Of a stretch of DNA of 64,000 nucleotides, positions 28,347-42,207 are shown in pieces. The stretch comes from Phoebastria nigripes. Its lineage: Eukaryota; Chordata; Aves; Procellariiformes; Diomedeidae. Both the position numbers and the translations under genes were made by a program. The notes under the pieces are model-generated. The model did not search any database, was not told the origin of the DNA, and saw nothing but the letters and a program-made list of their open reading frames with translations. The stretch is taken from positions 203,910 to 267,909 of the forward strand of contig JAYKAV010001289.1 in NCBI GenBank assembly GCA_035582835.1, read 5' to 3'. The first letter of the stretch is position 1, and every line of letters starts with the position of its first letter.

Positions 28347-30111
28347 AAAATAAGGCTGTTATTGTATGATTTTTAAAGTGCTCGTGTGGATTAATATTTT
28401 CACCCTTTAACAGATTTAGGCACATCAGCATGAATACAGAGATGCAACAAGTTGAAAATTCAAAGTACATTTACTAGTGTGTTTTATGCCACTCACATTT
28501 TCAGTCAGACCACCCAGAGCAAAGAAAAGAAAAAGCCACAACAAAAAAAGCCCTCTGCATTGTCTGCAATAATATGGAAGGAAATTGAGTGTATATTCTC
28601 TTCTTCCTGTATTTTCCAGCTAGATTAAGCTGTTGTCTTCACAATTGCCTCCCAGCTGCTGTGACTTGTGAAAACAACAGACCCTGCTCTGTTGTCTGCA
28701 GAAAGCCTGGATTGTTATGAGTAACTTTATTGCAGGCACATGAGTGTGTTAAGACTTTAAAACACGCTCAAATGTCATGTGCATACCCAGTGACGGGCAA
28801 GAATAATTATGAAAAAACAAGAATTCTATGTCTACGAAACAGTGTCAGACAAAATGGGCCATTCATTGTGTTCCTTTGGGAATGCTTGGACTCTCCAGCC
28901 AGAAAACAAAAAAGGCACTTTTTTCCTGCCGTAGGCTGAATACTTAGCTTTGCCATCTGAGCCCTACGAAAACATGGGCCCCCTCTCTAACTACTGGCTG
29001 GCCCGCACACAGTAAAAAGTATTAATGCCCCCCTTTTTTCCAGCAGTTCCCTCTGTGTAGGCTGCGGCCAATGTAAAGTCAATGCAAAGACAAAACAGTT
29101 TGCCTAACATTAGCAAAAAAAACATAACTCTTGTACAGTCTGAAAATCCCTCTGACACACAGAGGTTTTATTCTAAGGCATATCCTCTCTATTCTTCGGC
29201 AAGTTACCGTAGCTACTGTTAATGCTTTTAGCAGGTAATAACCGCTGCCTGCTTGGCTTCAAGCTTTCTAGGAGTCTATAGACAAGCCTGATTGTGTACA
29301 ATTGCTAAAAATTATTATCTAACGGCCTAATTTACTATTGTCCCTTTTCACATTTGGTCTTCCTAATCAGAATCCATCTGCCTCCGAAAGGATTAATACA
29401 AGGGAAAATGTAACATGGCTTAGCTCAACATCAGGTAATTTTGACATCAGTTTTTTCCTCACAGGTGGACTAACTCCAGTCTCATCTGAACAGTGATAAA
29501 TTACAAGCAAATAAAAAGCTTTTTGTGTTATTTTTAATCATAATTTCTATGTCAGAGACCATTTGACCAACATACATTTTTAAGCTAAGGAATCACATTT
29601 CTCTGTATTTTCTTTTCACCTAGCATGTATTCAGTATATTCAGCTAAGTGTCTATACATCTTTAAATGAGGTGACCATATCAGTTCACTATTAAATCTGA
29701 GCACTGTTTTACTGAAATAGAAACAACCCACCATGACTTGAAAAATCCTTGTATGCTACTCATAAAAAGATGAGAATTATTTTTCATTAATTTGGCCCAA
29801 TGTCTGAATATGGATTTGCAGGTTAGTATTTAAGACATCTAGCATGGATTTTACCTTGCCATGCTCAAAGCAGGCTAGGAAATGTGAAGACAATGGAACC
29901 NTAATTCTTGAAGGGCTCTGGTGCATGTGTGTTCATATGGAGCAACAGAAGGAAAAATGAAGGACGAATTGTACCTCCAACAATTTTATGGGTTGCTATT
30001 TTCTTCACTAAGCCTTCTTACTCTGCTTAGATAACATAAGTAGATTACGTCTACAGCATTAAATGGGTTTTGAAAGGATATGGTGCTTTAATGTTAGCTT
30101 CTACCCTTCTT

Positions 30112-30231
30112 CAGGGCACAAACTGTCCCTTCTTATTTGTACAGAATATAAACAGCACCTACCATAATAAGACACTGATCCTGACTGGGGTCTCAACCAA
30201 CTGTGCAAATATTAGTACTATATTATAATAG
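30112..30231 (+). mobile_element. Decayed SINE 3' tail fragment
   Basis: GGGCACAAACTGTCCCTTCT, then TATTTGTACAGAATATAAACAGCACCTACCATAATAAGAC, then CTGATCCTGACTGGGGTCTC, match the reptile/bird repeat tail 'gggcaggaactgtctcttac...tgtttgtacagcacctagcacaatgggaccctgatcctgattggggcct...aataataa'. The family assignment is from memory. Confidence 0.6.
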
Positions 30232-31714
30232 GAGGTCATTATGGTTAATACTGGGTCATCCCAAGATATCCCAGGGGAATACATCAAAGATGAGTGTGCA
30301 CAGGTAAATTGTCTGTCCTTTTCTAGAATCTAAAGGAGAAAGGTTTCAGACCACTTCTTGTCACTCCTAATATGAAAGTACAGGGTTACCCTCAAACACA
30401 TATTTAAATCAGAAACATACAGTACTATGAAATGAACCATCAGGCCATCCATGAATTTGTTTTAACAATCCAACAACATCACCATTTCTCATTCATCCAC
30501 TTAGCTTAATTTTCCTACCATCACTTTCATTGCTGAGGTTGTCTCTATTAAGCCATTTTTTGTGCATCATTAACTTTTAACCAGGCATCGATAGCTTTAT
30601 TGTTTAAATTGCATATGACTTTATTTAACGTCAGCATTTCTTCTGGCTCCTGACATGAAGTCACATTTTATAACTAATTAAATTGATCCCTGGGAAGCAA
30701 AAGCCACTAAACGGAATTATTCGTACCCAAGTGTCAATATATTAAATCAAAGGGCTAATGAGTTGGGTCACTGCTTCTTTTATCTGAAAGCTACTGCAGA
30801 ATAGAATTCAAATCAACTTCTGCTTTAACAATCAATTTTATTTAAACCAAAGGTAACTAATTAATAGATTTTGATATAGCTGTAAATAATACATTTAAGC
30901 CAGTTTTTACCACTTGCACACATGTTAAGGTCACTTTTTTAGGTGGAAAAAATTGCTTTGTTGATATAAGCTGTCTAAAGGTGTACTTTTTGAACTCCCA
31001 TGTGTAAAGAACATTACTGCTAGGTCATAGGAAGCTTCCAAAATGACCTAAAAGGTGTTTTGTAAGTAAACAGTTTTGAGAACTTTTCAGTTTTCAGCCA
31101 TTTCTATTATAGGCATAAATCAAGATGAAAATTTGCCTCTTGGAACTGACAATACAGCCTAACGAAAGTGATTAAGAAATGACTAAATTTGTCATGTCAG
31201 CTTTTCCTATAGCTCTTGCAGCTGCTGAGTAATATTTTGGATGCTTTCACTATTTACATCTGGACACTACTTTTAAAATTCATCACCTAATAATTCATAC
31301 CACTCACAGAATTAGTCACAGTTCAGCTTTCTTTGACAAAATGCTTGTAGATGGTTCAAGAAAGCTATCTTTACTGAAGTTGTCTTCAACTAATCTGTTT
31401 ACATCCAGATTGTTTAAAAATACATTCTGAAAATCTCTCATGCCTCAAAAACACATTTTACCGCTGATTTGTTTTGCTTGAGATCCAATCAACTTCTCAT
31501 ATTTTATAACCTTTGGAGGGTTCCATACAGGCAAGTGCACTTTGACACTTACTAATATTTATAAGCTATTCATAAGCTATAATTATGCTTGAAGTCAAAG
31601 GGTATTAAAAAGAAAAAAATTAATTAAACAAAAAGGGGTTGAGTGTCATTGCCTTGCTTTGCTTGAGCGGGGAAACAAGGATGGGAGGGAACACACCTTC
31701 TTGTAGTAGCACTC

Positions 31715-31739
31715 TCAAATCACGATGTCAAATCACGTG
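31715..31739. repeat. Direct repeat ending in a CACGTG E-box
   Basis: TCAAATCACG occurs twice with a 13-bp period (31715-31724 and 31728-31737), and the second copy runs into a CACGTG palindrome at 31734-31739. A binding-site pair is possible but unproven. Confidence 0.5.
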
Positions 31740-34700
31740 CCAACTCCTGCGAGCAAGCAAGAAGGCAGAGGGCAAAATGGAGAGTCTTGGATGACCCAAA
31801 CAACTGATTTTTGGATGCGGCTTGCCATACACATAAGGAGATCAGAAAAGAGGGTGAAATAACACTTTCTCTCATTCATTCATCCTCTTCCCCACAGCAA
31901 ATAGGAGCAGGAAAGGAATGTGACTGAGTCACCACCAGCTCCCTAATCTAAATCTAGGCCTGTACCCCTTATGCAAAACAAACTGTAAAATTATAAACTG
32001 GTTTAAAAGAAATACCTGAGCAACCATTGAAAGCAAGGCTGTGATTGTTCACTTTAAACTAATGGTTATTTTAACACATAATGGTGAATTAAAAATAGGA
32101 TGGCAGCAATGTCCCTCTAAAACTCGGTTTTGTTGTTTTACCACTAAGATCAAATGCAACACAAGGAACACCACAGATGTTTTTAAAAAATGCATGTTCT
32201 TGTACCCACACATCATTTGCTTTTTCAAACAGTAAATTAGGGGTTTTCAGNGGGCACAGTGGTTCCCTTATAAAACAACTTTAAATAGTCACTTTTATCC
32301 ATTTATAAATGGATATGCTTTGGAGGGTCAAGTATGTGCTGTTGTTTCACACCACAAATGTTTTCTTTCGTTTCCAATGGTTAAATGTCACGAGAGCGCT
32401 TGACCCCACTACAGAACATCATTCAGTATCTGGGGGAAACCACAAATATGGCTGTACCTGTGGTTGGCATGAGATCATTTAAAAATAAAAGACCATTTCA
32501 AAAGTGGGTTTTGTAACAGTAAGACATTTGCACCTACAAATGTTGATTAAATATGGACTGTCTTAATATATATTCTGTAGTCTTTATTCTTCGCTAATGT
32601 ATTCTTTTTTTTTCAAATACATAAAATATTTGGAGCTATAGCAACACTGACTTGTAGTTAGATTAAACTATGGGATACCATGACTGGTCATTGAATATAT
32701 GTAGATTTTTTTTTCTCCCATTTAGACTCCTCANAAAAAAAAAAAATCATTTTGATACAAATGGGGAAGTTCTACACAAGCATTCATGTCTTTGGGAGAA
32801 AGAGAGAGTAATGCCTTTAAAGAAAGATTTAAAACACAACAGTGCTACAACTCTGTCAGCCACAGTTTCCTTGCAAAGCACAGAGGGGCTTTTGTGTAAA
32901 GAATGTTTCAGAACCATGTTATAAAATTATGTTGTTGTCTGAGTCCACTGCAAACAAATTTCAGACATGATGCTGGAGATGCTCTAGAAATAAATGCTTT
33001 AAGATTGACAACTGCAACAAAATCTGCCCATACTAGTCCAAAAATCATGCTGTAACTGCTAGCACCAGCTGCATTTAAAAATGGTTGAACACAGTTGAAA
33101 CGAAAAAAGAACTTCGATTTAGAAAAGGTTCAAATTCTCATCGATTACAATGGCAACAACTGTCGGCAAAACGTGTGGGTACCTGAGGGGAGGAGGAGAA
33201 GAGAGCATTGTTTTCCCAAAGCAATATGGTTCACTGCACGTTACCCAGCTAATGTCGTTCGACCGGTATTATAGTTAAATCATGGAGAAATCTGGTTTTT
33301 AAACTAAGCTACCTAGCAAAGATCCTGATGATATATTTGAGGTTCAATACTGCCCATGAGAAAACAAAACATGGGAATAATGTAAAATCTACCACTAAAT
33401 ATTTAGTATTGGCCAAATGGAATTGTTGGGAAACTTATCTGTCATCACATTCAAAAATTGGTTTAGCTTATGGGTTTGGAGAGTTCTGCAAAAATAGAAA
33501 AGAATGGCCCTTACTAGGGATATTTCCAAGTTCTTTTACATGCTGTCTTTCACCAATGATTGCAAAATGATCTAATTAATTTATTTAAACTCTGAACATT
33601 TTTTTTTTCTTTTTAGAAATGAGAAACCTGGAACATGTGATCAAAAAAGAAATTTAATTTCTAGTTGTTTAAAAACAAAATCACTCTTTTTATCTGATCT
33701 CTTCGGTTTTGGGGGGAAAAAAAGGTATAAATACTAGTGCCAAATAACTTACCTTTTGGGTGTCAGTATTAGAAAAAATTGTTCAGGATCACAAGTCCAT
33801 AAGGGAATCAGAGAAAGACACATAAAATCCAGTTACCACACCACCAGTTGTTTCTTGGGGAGAAAAGTGGGAAGGGAGGGTTTGCAGATGTTAAATGCAA
33901 GCACGCACATTAATAACCATTAAAATGGAAAAAGAATTGCTCACTAACATGCTAATGCCAATACTTTAAAAGAATTTTTCCCCTAGTTTTTGCCAGTGAT
34001 TTCACTGTTATGCCATTGCTGTTACTATACCCCAGTGGAAAGTGATTTGTTGATATCCCCTTAGGTCATTCGGAGATGTATGGAGCCTACAGCAATTAGT
34101 TGCTCATGTTTCTGTCAGTTTTCTGGTGCTAGACCTTCCTTTTCATGAGATTTTCTTCCCCTCTTCATTTATACTAGATGCTTGCGGTTCTCTTGCTCTG
34201 AGCTATACAGATAACAATTAAGCCGAAATGCTCAAGACCAAGATAGTAATCTTTGTACTCTAGACTCAACACAAGAATTTCTGAAGGCATCTAATATTCT
34301 GCACGAAGACAGGCAGAGAAAATGTCGTAAGAAACGTGAACTATTTATGCAAATTTTTATGATTTATCTTGGCAATTTTTTGCATATGATATTCTCTAAA
34401 TGTGAGCTCTCAGTTGCCTACATATACGGACACAACTAGCCTACGTGTGAATTTCCAAACTGTTGTTACATTCAAAATCGTTGATGCAAAATGCAAAAGG
34501 ACAGAATATCTTGATCTCTTCACTCCTTTGGAATCTGTATTTTAAATTCTGCATATCTATATATTTGTGTGCATCTATTATCTTTTCTCACCAAATTTAA
34601 TAAAACCAGTATTTTATTATGATTACTCAAAAATGAACAAACTTTTGGGATCCACATGCTTCAGGTGCAATAAAATGGAGGTGCAAATTTTTTAACCTAA

Positions 34701-35555
34701 ACAATTTGGTACCTCATTTGCAGGTGTACTTTGGGATTAGATGTCTAAATGATTTCAACTTCACCTGAGAAGAAATGGTTGGAATAAATTTCTCCTGCCA
34801 CAAGTTGCACTCTGAAAGTTGGTGGAGTAAAACCAGGCCAGTCTGAGAAGTATCAGGACCTTAAAATATGTCAGTAAGATGCTCAAGATATTTTAATAAT
34901 ATTTAGAAAGCAATAATTGCATTGGATTTCTGTGGCAAGTTGAACATACATCTTTCTGAAATATACATAATAGTTATCTTACATAAATTTATTTTCAACC
35001 ATTTCATGAGCGAAAAGAAGGATAATTAAAAAGCAGAGCTCTAGGAAACTTGGTGATTTCATTTCGCAAGGATTTGTACAACCACTTCTTTATTTTTGTG
35101 TTGAATTACTCAAAGTAAAGCAACAGCTAGCTGATCCAAAGTCAGAAATCATGCCAGCCTCACATGAAAATCAGTTTGCGGACATTTAGATACATTCTAG
35201 TTAAGTTTGAAGCATGTAAATTAGTCTTGCTAAGGGTGAAATTAAAAGAATTCCAGCAACAGATTAGTATTACTGGTTGAAAGAGTAGTAGTGAAAAAAT
35301 ATTTCTCAAGTACTACAGAAAATATAGGAAAGAACCGAAGGCTTAGACACACTCACTAACAGACATAATTTGGGATTTTGCTAGTGCAAACAGGCATGCA
35401 AACAATTTTTCCAGGCCACTTTCCAAAAGCCTCTGAGAATACAGCCTTAAGTGAGTATAGTTTTTCATGAAGGATACCGAACTGACAGCCTAAGAGCTGG
35501 AAAACTTAAAGGCAGGTACACCGTAAAAATACTATCGCTAGTGAAAAAAACTAAT

Positions 35556-35599
35556 AAATGAACCAGTGATACTAAAAATTAAATGAACTGGTGATATTA
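35556..35599. repeat. Imperfect tandem duplication, 25-bp period
   Basis: AAATGAACCAGTGATACTA and AAATGAACTGGTGATATTA lie 25 bp apart and differ by three transitions in 19 positions. This indicates an older local duplication. Confidence 0.8.
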
Positions 35600-36179
35600 G
35601 ATCTCTCTGTTTATCTATCTCTGTAGCATATGGCTTTTGTACTTTGCATGAATCACAATGAAGCATCAAATCCAGAAGTCAAGAGGCAAGTTCGCTATAT
35701 ACTTAAAAAGAATTCACAAAAATGACTCTCTTTCTGTCAACTGCTCCCATTCAAAGGCCTGAATGAACAGGCTTTATAAATACGGGGTACTCATGGAAGT
35801 TTGCACAGCCAAGTATGCCTGCAACCAGATATTTCCTATGTGAATAACTAGACAGGGAATTTTCAAAGGCTTGTAGTAAGCAGTTTCAGCAGCGAATTCT
35901 CTCAGCCCTTAGTCACATGTTCCTTAAAAGGAAATCATTAGCAATCTAAAAACTCCCTTTCTTTAGTGTTTTCCAATGTATGCTCAGTGTACTGAGACAC
36001 TCTGTGATATTAACCTATGCCTGAAACAGCAACCAACAAGTTTATACTCTCCTATAAAATACCTTATATGTACACTGAAGATATATTATGTACCTAGCAC
36101 GTTCCCCAGCCCATATCTTCCACGTCATTCAGACCCTACTTAATAGATGAATAAAGCCACATTCTAAAACATTTTAAAG

Positions 36180-36390
36180 TGGTCTTCTGAGCCAAGCACT
36201 CAGACTCAGGTTATCTGGGTTCAATTCCCAGCTCCACCCAGGCTTCCTGTGAGACTCTGAGCAAGTCACTTAAGTGTCTGAGTTTCTTGCCTGTAAAATA
36301 GGATAAATAAAACTTCCTTTCTATAACCCTTCTTTTGAGTCTTATCTAGCAAGATTTTTCAATTCTTTAGGGAAAGGGACATCCCTTGCT
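36180..36390 (+). mobile_element. MIR-type CORE-SINE with tRNA-like B box
   Basis: This is the best-preserved SINE in the window. A pol III B-box-like GGTTCAATTCC at 36218-36228 is followed by the SINE core: CTTCCTGTGAGACTCTGAGC, AAGTCACTTAAGTGTCTGAG, TTTCTTGCCTGTAAAATAGG. This parallels 'cttcctgtgtgaccttgggcaagtcacttaa...cctcagtttcctcatctgtaaaatggg'. A tail resembling 'tctttggggcagggac' follows (TTCTTTAGGGAAAGGGAC near 36363). The A box is weak and the copy is heavily diverged, so it is an old and presumably inactive insertion. MIR-like elements are shared by amniotes. Confidence 0.8.
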
Positions 36391-36560
36391 TCTCAGAAGC
36401 AATCATGACTGAAGAGTCTAAGGTCATTCATACCATGACAAAACCTCCAACACATTGAATGGGATTGACTCTACTCCAATACCATTCCAATAGCCTAAAA
36501 CTCTCAGTTCAGCTCTATCAGTGCCTTGCAATTAATTGTAGTCAATATCTGATATTTCAA

Positions 36561-36571
36561 GGGGGGGGGGG
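36561..36571. repeat. Poly-G run (G11)
   Basis: Eleven consecutive G in an otherwise AT-rich intron. Confidence 0.9.
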
Positions 36572-38281
36572 AGAATTCCAGGAAAGCATGGATGGCTTTT
36601 TGCTAGGTCTTTAAACAAAAGGATTATGTGTTTTAAAAGGAATTCAATTGCTAATTCTAGCAGTGAACTGAACTCTATCATCTCCCATGTTTCCTATCCA
36701 GTCGCTCAGATTTTTAAGTATATTGAACAAAAATCTCAAACCTGTGCTTTTTGTGTCTATGTCATTTCACTGGTACCCACTTGCTACAAATAACCAGCAA
36801 CACCAGAACTATACACGCTGTTAAACTGTATTTTTAATCTTGTTTCTCTGCTGACATATAGAAACCATATGAATCTCTCTCTTTCTCATGGTTTATATTG
36901 TCACCAGTTATCGCCGATAAAAGCACAGTCTGATATAGTACAGCTGGGCAGAGTTTATGCAGTGTGTATGTATGAAAGCAATAAGAATGTGACTAGATGT
37001 GCAGTTATACCATCCAGGATACCCAGGGTATCTGGTAGAACTAAACTGTTGGAATTTGGGGATGATTGTATAAATTAGTTGTAGCTATTTTTTAAATTCA
37101 AGAAATAAATGATGTCATAAAACTATTTTAAAATGAAAGATCATTAACAACAGATCTTTTCAGAACATCTCCACTGCATAGATATTTCAGTTTCTTCAAT
37201 ATTAGATCTTGGATTACGTTTGATTTTCAAAGTGCTTTTAAACAATGCATGAATTAAACAACTGTGCAATAACCATCTTTTCCATAACCATGGCTATGAA
37301 TATTAACCTGATATTACTGCATGTGCAGAAGTGGCCTTTCTCAACAGCAAGTAAGAAATTAGAGGAGTGGAAAGAAGAAAACAAAGGGAAAAAGGGAGAA
37401 CGAACTAACAGACAGAGGAAAGAGGATTTCTCAAAGACATCCAGCGTAGACAGAGGTTTGTCATGCATATGTATCTATTTCCCACCTTCACACTGTATCT
37501 ATGTATCATGTAAATTTCTCACACTATTATACCTAAAATTCGCCTCCTATTAATTATATAATTAGTCAGAAGAAACTCATGTTCTTGTAACCATATAAGA
37601 CTAGAACTACTCTCCAGTAAAAATTTCTGTCAGCATAAAGGAATGACCTATATAAATACTATATTTTTTATTATTCAGAACTTTCTTCATTTTTCCAGTT
37701 TTTCCCATCACTCTACTTAATATTTCTGCATGGTTTTTTTGCCAAAACAAATTCAATATCTTTGATGGTATGATGTGAGTATAATCCACTTGTGATTTTT
37801 CAGTTAAAGAAGCTATCCCAAACTCAAGGGTGTTAAAACTTTTTTCTACTCCATATTTTCACTTATACCCCTGTGCATTCGCATATGCATTTTAAATACT
37901 TCTCTAAAACACGAATAATCCTTCTTTGAAGTACTGAATGGAAACCAAAAGATCAGACATTTGCAGTTCATGACTTTTCTCTAACTACAGGAAGCACTCT
38001 GAGATCATAATTTGACAGAAATTTCCCTTGTATTCCAGTCTTGAATTGTTTTCCGCAGCAAAATTTGTTCCCAGAAGGCAGATTTCTTTTGGAGCTGCTA
38101 TCAGGTCACAGTTCATAGATCAACCGATGACAGTGAATATCTCCACTTCACTCCCTGTTTGCTTCTGGAATACAAACTGTTAAAGTAATGAGTGACATAA
38201 GAAGTTTCACAAGTTCAAGGGCAAATACAGCCCAATGGATTTGTGACTTCCAGTCGTTTGACTTCACTGTCTACTGAGGTG

Positions 38282-38301
38282 AAAGCTTCAACTGAAGCTT
38301 T
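38282..38301. repeat. Perfect 9-bp inverted repeat, 2-nt spacer
   Basis: AAAGCTTCA and TGAAGCTTT are exact reverse complements separated by AC, and each contains AAGCTT. It may be a dyad binding site or chance. Confidence 0.6.
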
Positions 38302-41300
38302 TCCTGTGGTTGGGTTATATATAAGGACTCTGCCCATTTTGGATTCTCTCATTCAACAACAAACTGTCACATGGCAACTTTTCCTGTAAAGGTAGAGGTA
38401 AGAAACCCAACCTGTCTGAAGGAGTCTAGAAAAAATCCTTCACCTCAGTCTAGCTGTCTGCTTTCACAAAGATTGTGGGAACTTAGTTTTCTTTGAGACG
38501 TCTATCTTTCTATCAAATTCAGCTGAAATCAACCAACAGGCTGAAAAGTTAGCGGCATATGCACCTTCACGCACACAACACAGAGTTGCATAAAGCTCAT
38601 TTCCAGAGGCAATCAGGCTAACAATACAAATCTGACATCTTCCTTTTCTACTCAAATCGCAAAACTGACAGCTCTAGAAAGTGAAGCTTTTTTGCTGTTG
38701 TTGCTGTGTACTACAACAAGGTCTCTTCACAGTACTGATTATAATGCCACAGACAACATTTGAAACAATAAATTTCACAAGGAAAAAGATTAGAGCTCCT
38801 ACAATCTTAAACTCCACTTTATAGTGCAACTTGCACAGTGCAACATCTCACTCCTTAAAGTGGAAGGTCTTCCTGCCCCAGTGCTCCCTCTTCAATCCCT
38901 CTCCTTTCTCCTCCCAGGCACTCGCTCCCATGCTTGTTCTCTTGCCAGCTCTGGTGTCCCCTTTTCTGTGAACCTATTTTACTCACTAAACTGAGAGTGA
39001 ATTCAATCATATAGCTATTGATCTCTTCACTTTCTGCTGAGATGAATAGAGATTTCAGGAACTGTAGGGCTTCCTGTCATATTGAAAGATGGCTCTGATC
39101 TGTGAAGTACCAGTCCAGGAGCCACAGAAAATGTAAGACATGATAAACGAGTGAGTGCTGGGTAAAACAGTAACATACTATTTTAAGTCAGACCTTGTTT
39201 AAATATGAGGGTTAAAATGTCCTGCTGTGCCTCTGTAAGACTGAGCCTATGCTCACATGTTTCTTACGCAGTCCTGGATTGAGAGTGCGTCCAAACTAAG
39301 TCTGGATCCCAGATCAGGAGGAGACTGAGCTCTGCTCCACTCCTCTTACATCTAGTTTTTCCTTCCAAGAGAAGGCCAAGGAGCTGAGCAGGATGGAGGC
39401 CATGGTNCACACCAACGCATTTCTCTCAAGGGGGATAACACCACCACCAGGCTGTGGGGCACACTTGCAGTTTAGGCACATAGGTGGGATAGAAATCCTG
39501 AAACAGGACTGGGAAGCATGTAAACTCAGCCAACAAGAGAAAGTCTAGAACTATTGGCCCAAGAGAAGCAGCAAATAAGTGGCTTCCTCTGAGGGTTACA
39601 GTATAGTTTCTAAGATCCTTTCATGACGTTATGCCCTTCTAAGCATCACAAAGAATGAAACAGATAGATCTCCCAGTCATTCCTCAAATACATCGCACTT
39701 TTCTCCTCTAATACTTCTGGCTAGGAAGTTTGCCCAGCTTCCCTAGTAGCAAGATCATTGAATGCAGGTGAGTCATTATGAGGACCTGGACTGATGTGGT
39801 TATACAACTAGGAAGCCTTTTACATTACAAACAGGATTGATCATAAACCTATCAATGAACATATGGAAAAAAAAGTACAAACTGTAAGGAGAAAATTATG
39901 GGCCAGAAATAAAAATTAATAGTGAAGAACTTGACAAAGTGCCAGACTTTGTCCAGATCCATGTTATACATCCTTCCTAAGATACACAAAAATACCTCTG
40001 TATATTTTAAGGCTAATTGTTTCTAGCTGTGAATTACTGAAAAATAAATTAAAATTTATGGATTAGATGTGGAGGCTACTGATCTCTCTCAAACCCTCTT
40101 ACTTTAGTGATACCTTAATGAAATAAAAGCACTTCTGTTGCTGGTAGGTTGGTTAGAACACTTGCTCCCAGAGTACAGAGCAATATGGAAAGGAATAAAT
40201 GAGGTGAAACTTATTTTCAAAAAATATAATTTAAAGTCTCCGAAGTTAACAACCTTAATTGTTTTAGTGGGTTCCATAAATTTAATTTAGATAGGACTAT
40301 TGTCAACAAATTCATAGGATTGCCACCAGAAGTTTAGAAAGCATTAGTTTCACAAAACTTCTTGTGGATGAAATGGAAAACATTTTAAGTAAGCCTCAAC
40401 AGTGCAAACATAACAAAGGGAAGAACCTGAGAGCTACAGCAGGTGACAGATTCACTGTTTCTTTAGAGTAAAATCTCCCAGTAAGATCTTCCTTCAAATT
40501 GTGCAGCATATTCAAAGTAAATCACTGAAACTTCAGACAAAATTCTAACTAACTGGTGAATTTGCAGAAAACATGTAGGGTAAGATGAAATATATCACCA
40601 GAAATGAAATCTTTTCCATTCTGTTTTCCCTGACATGTGCAGACCCTCTGCAAGAAGGAAAGAAGACAGCATTTTGGTCAGTACCCAAGGTTCTGTTTCC
40701 ATGGGAAGTGTGTGCATATCCAGAACAACTAGTTTGGTAAGCAACGTAATTTATGAATGCTTGTTTCCCATGGTTTTGCATGAGATGCAAACTCAAGAGT
40801 TTTGCTTCTCTGCTGTCTTTTAAAGTATAAGCTCAGATCAAAACTTTTCCTGAAGTTAGGGCATTTTAACATCTCTTTCCCAAGTACATTCTTCAAGTTC
40901 TGATATGAGGAGAGCTTAGACTGAAGCCTTTACTTCCAGGGCAACCTAAAAGGGTTTATCAGGACCACTAACTTTCATGAGACTTAAATGAATGCAATAA
41001 CTTCTATGCTTCTTCCTATATCTCAAATGTGGTTACTTCATTACCTAATGTGTCCAAAAACTATTCAGGTGGAACTCTGATAGACAGACTGGCAGCACAG
41101 TTATATAAAAGCCTTTTCCTCAGGAAATCAGGGTAAAAAATATTTTGGTTTGGGGGGTTGTTTTTTTTCTTTAAAACTAAATGCTATGGCAAACACGGGA
41201 AACAGGCAGGTTGGCTGTCTGAAATTTGCATTCATTACTACCATTTTATGGAAGTAAGCTGCAAAATAGTAATAAACCTCCCACAAGACAAAGGCGGCTG

Positions 41301-42191
41301 TTTGTAAATATAGAAAAAGATCTAAGAAGTGGGAAGGAGAAGTGTAACACTGAGTCAAAGCGTCCAGGTAGCAAGAATGTGAGAGAGAAATGTTGATTAT
41401 TCCTTCTTTCTTCAGTAGACTGATACGCTACTTCTACATGATTAACATTTTATTCTGGTAACCAGACAACAATGCGGCAAAGAAATAAAAGTTCATTCTT
41501 AGCTGGAAACAGTGAGCATGAGTTCATCTTCTTTTTTTCTATTGTAAAAAAAGCTAAGTACTGTAGAGCCATGGCTTTAATACTCTCCACAGCTCTCCAC
41601 AAAAGCCTCAGTGAAATCTGGGTCCTGTCATAGCATGACAAGAAGATAATCTGTGTGGGACCTTCCTTTCTGATTAGGAGGTGCTTTCTCTTAATCAGAT
41701 GGAAAGAAAGTCTCTTGGTAAGGAACCCCTCCTCCTCCGAGAATGGAAACAAATCTCTAGAGAAAGGCTTAGCCAGAATCTGCATGGAATCCAGGTTAAA
41801 CCATTTTCCCTGGGCCTTATAACCAAATGCCCCTGCATATATGTAGCTCCTTAACTTCATCCAAAGCAGAATTTTAATCCAGGGAAGGTTTCAACGTGCA
41901 ATATAGGCCTTTGTAGCATTAAAATCTGAATGTTCCTGGAAGCTGCAGTTCATCAAGTATTATATACTTTGCCATCTCTAGGAAGAAAGGAAATAAATGG
42001 GTGACTCTAAGCCTAGATGGCTGTAAATCTATTACCAGGACGAAGGCAGATGTGCTGTTTCTATTCTGTGGAGTTATTCCTGCTTTGCACAGAGGTAAGT
42101 AGGATCTGGGTCAGGTTTGTGACTTCTATCCAATCAGCATTCCTTTATTTAGTGAAAAGGAACATAAGTTTATTTACTTAATAATGACTTT

Positions 42192-42207
42192 AAAAAAAAA
42201 AAAAAAA
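42192..42207. repeat. Poly-A tract (A16)
   Basis: Sixteen consecutive A, intronic. Confidence 0.9.

Noticed and set aside
33740..33830. AAAAG|GTAAGT donor-like motif on the minus strand
   Set aside because: No matching acceptor and no coding similarity upstream; isolated donor-like motifs are common in long introns.
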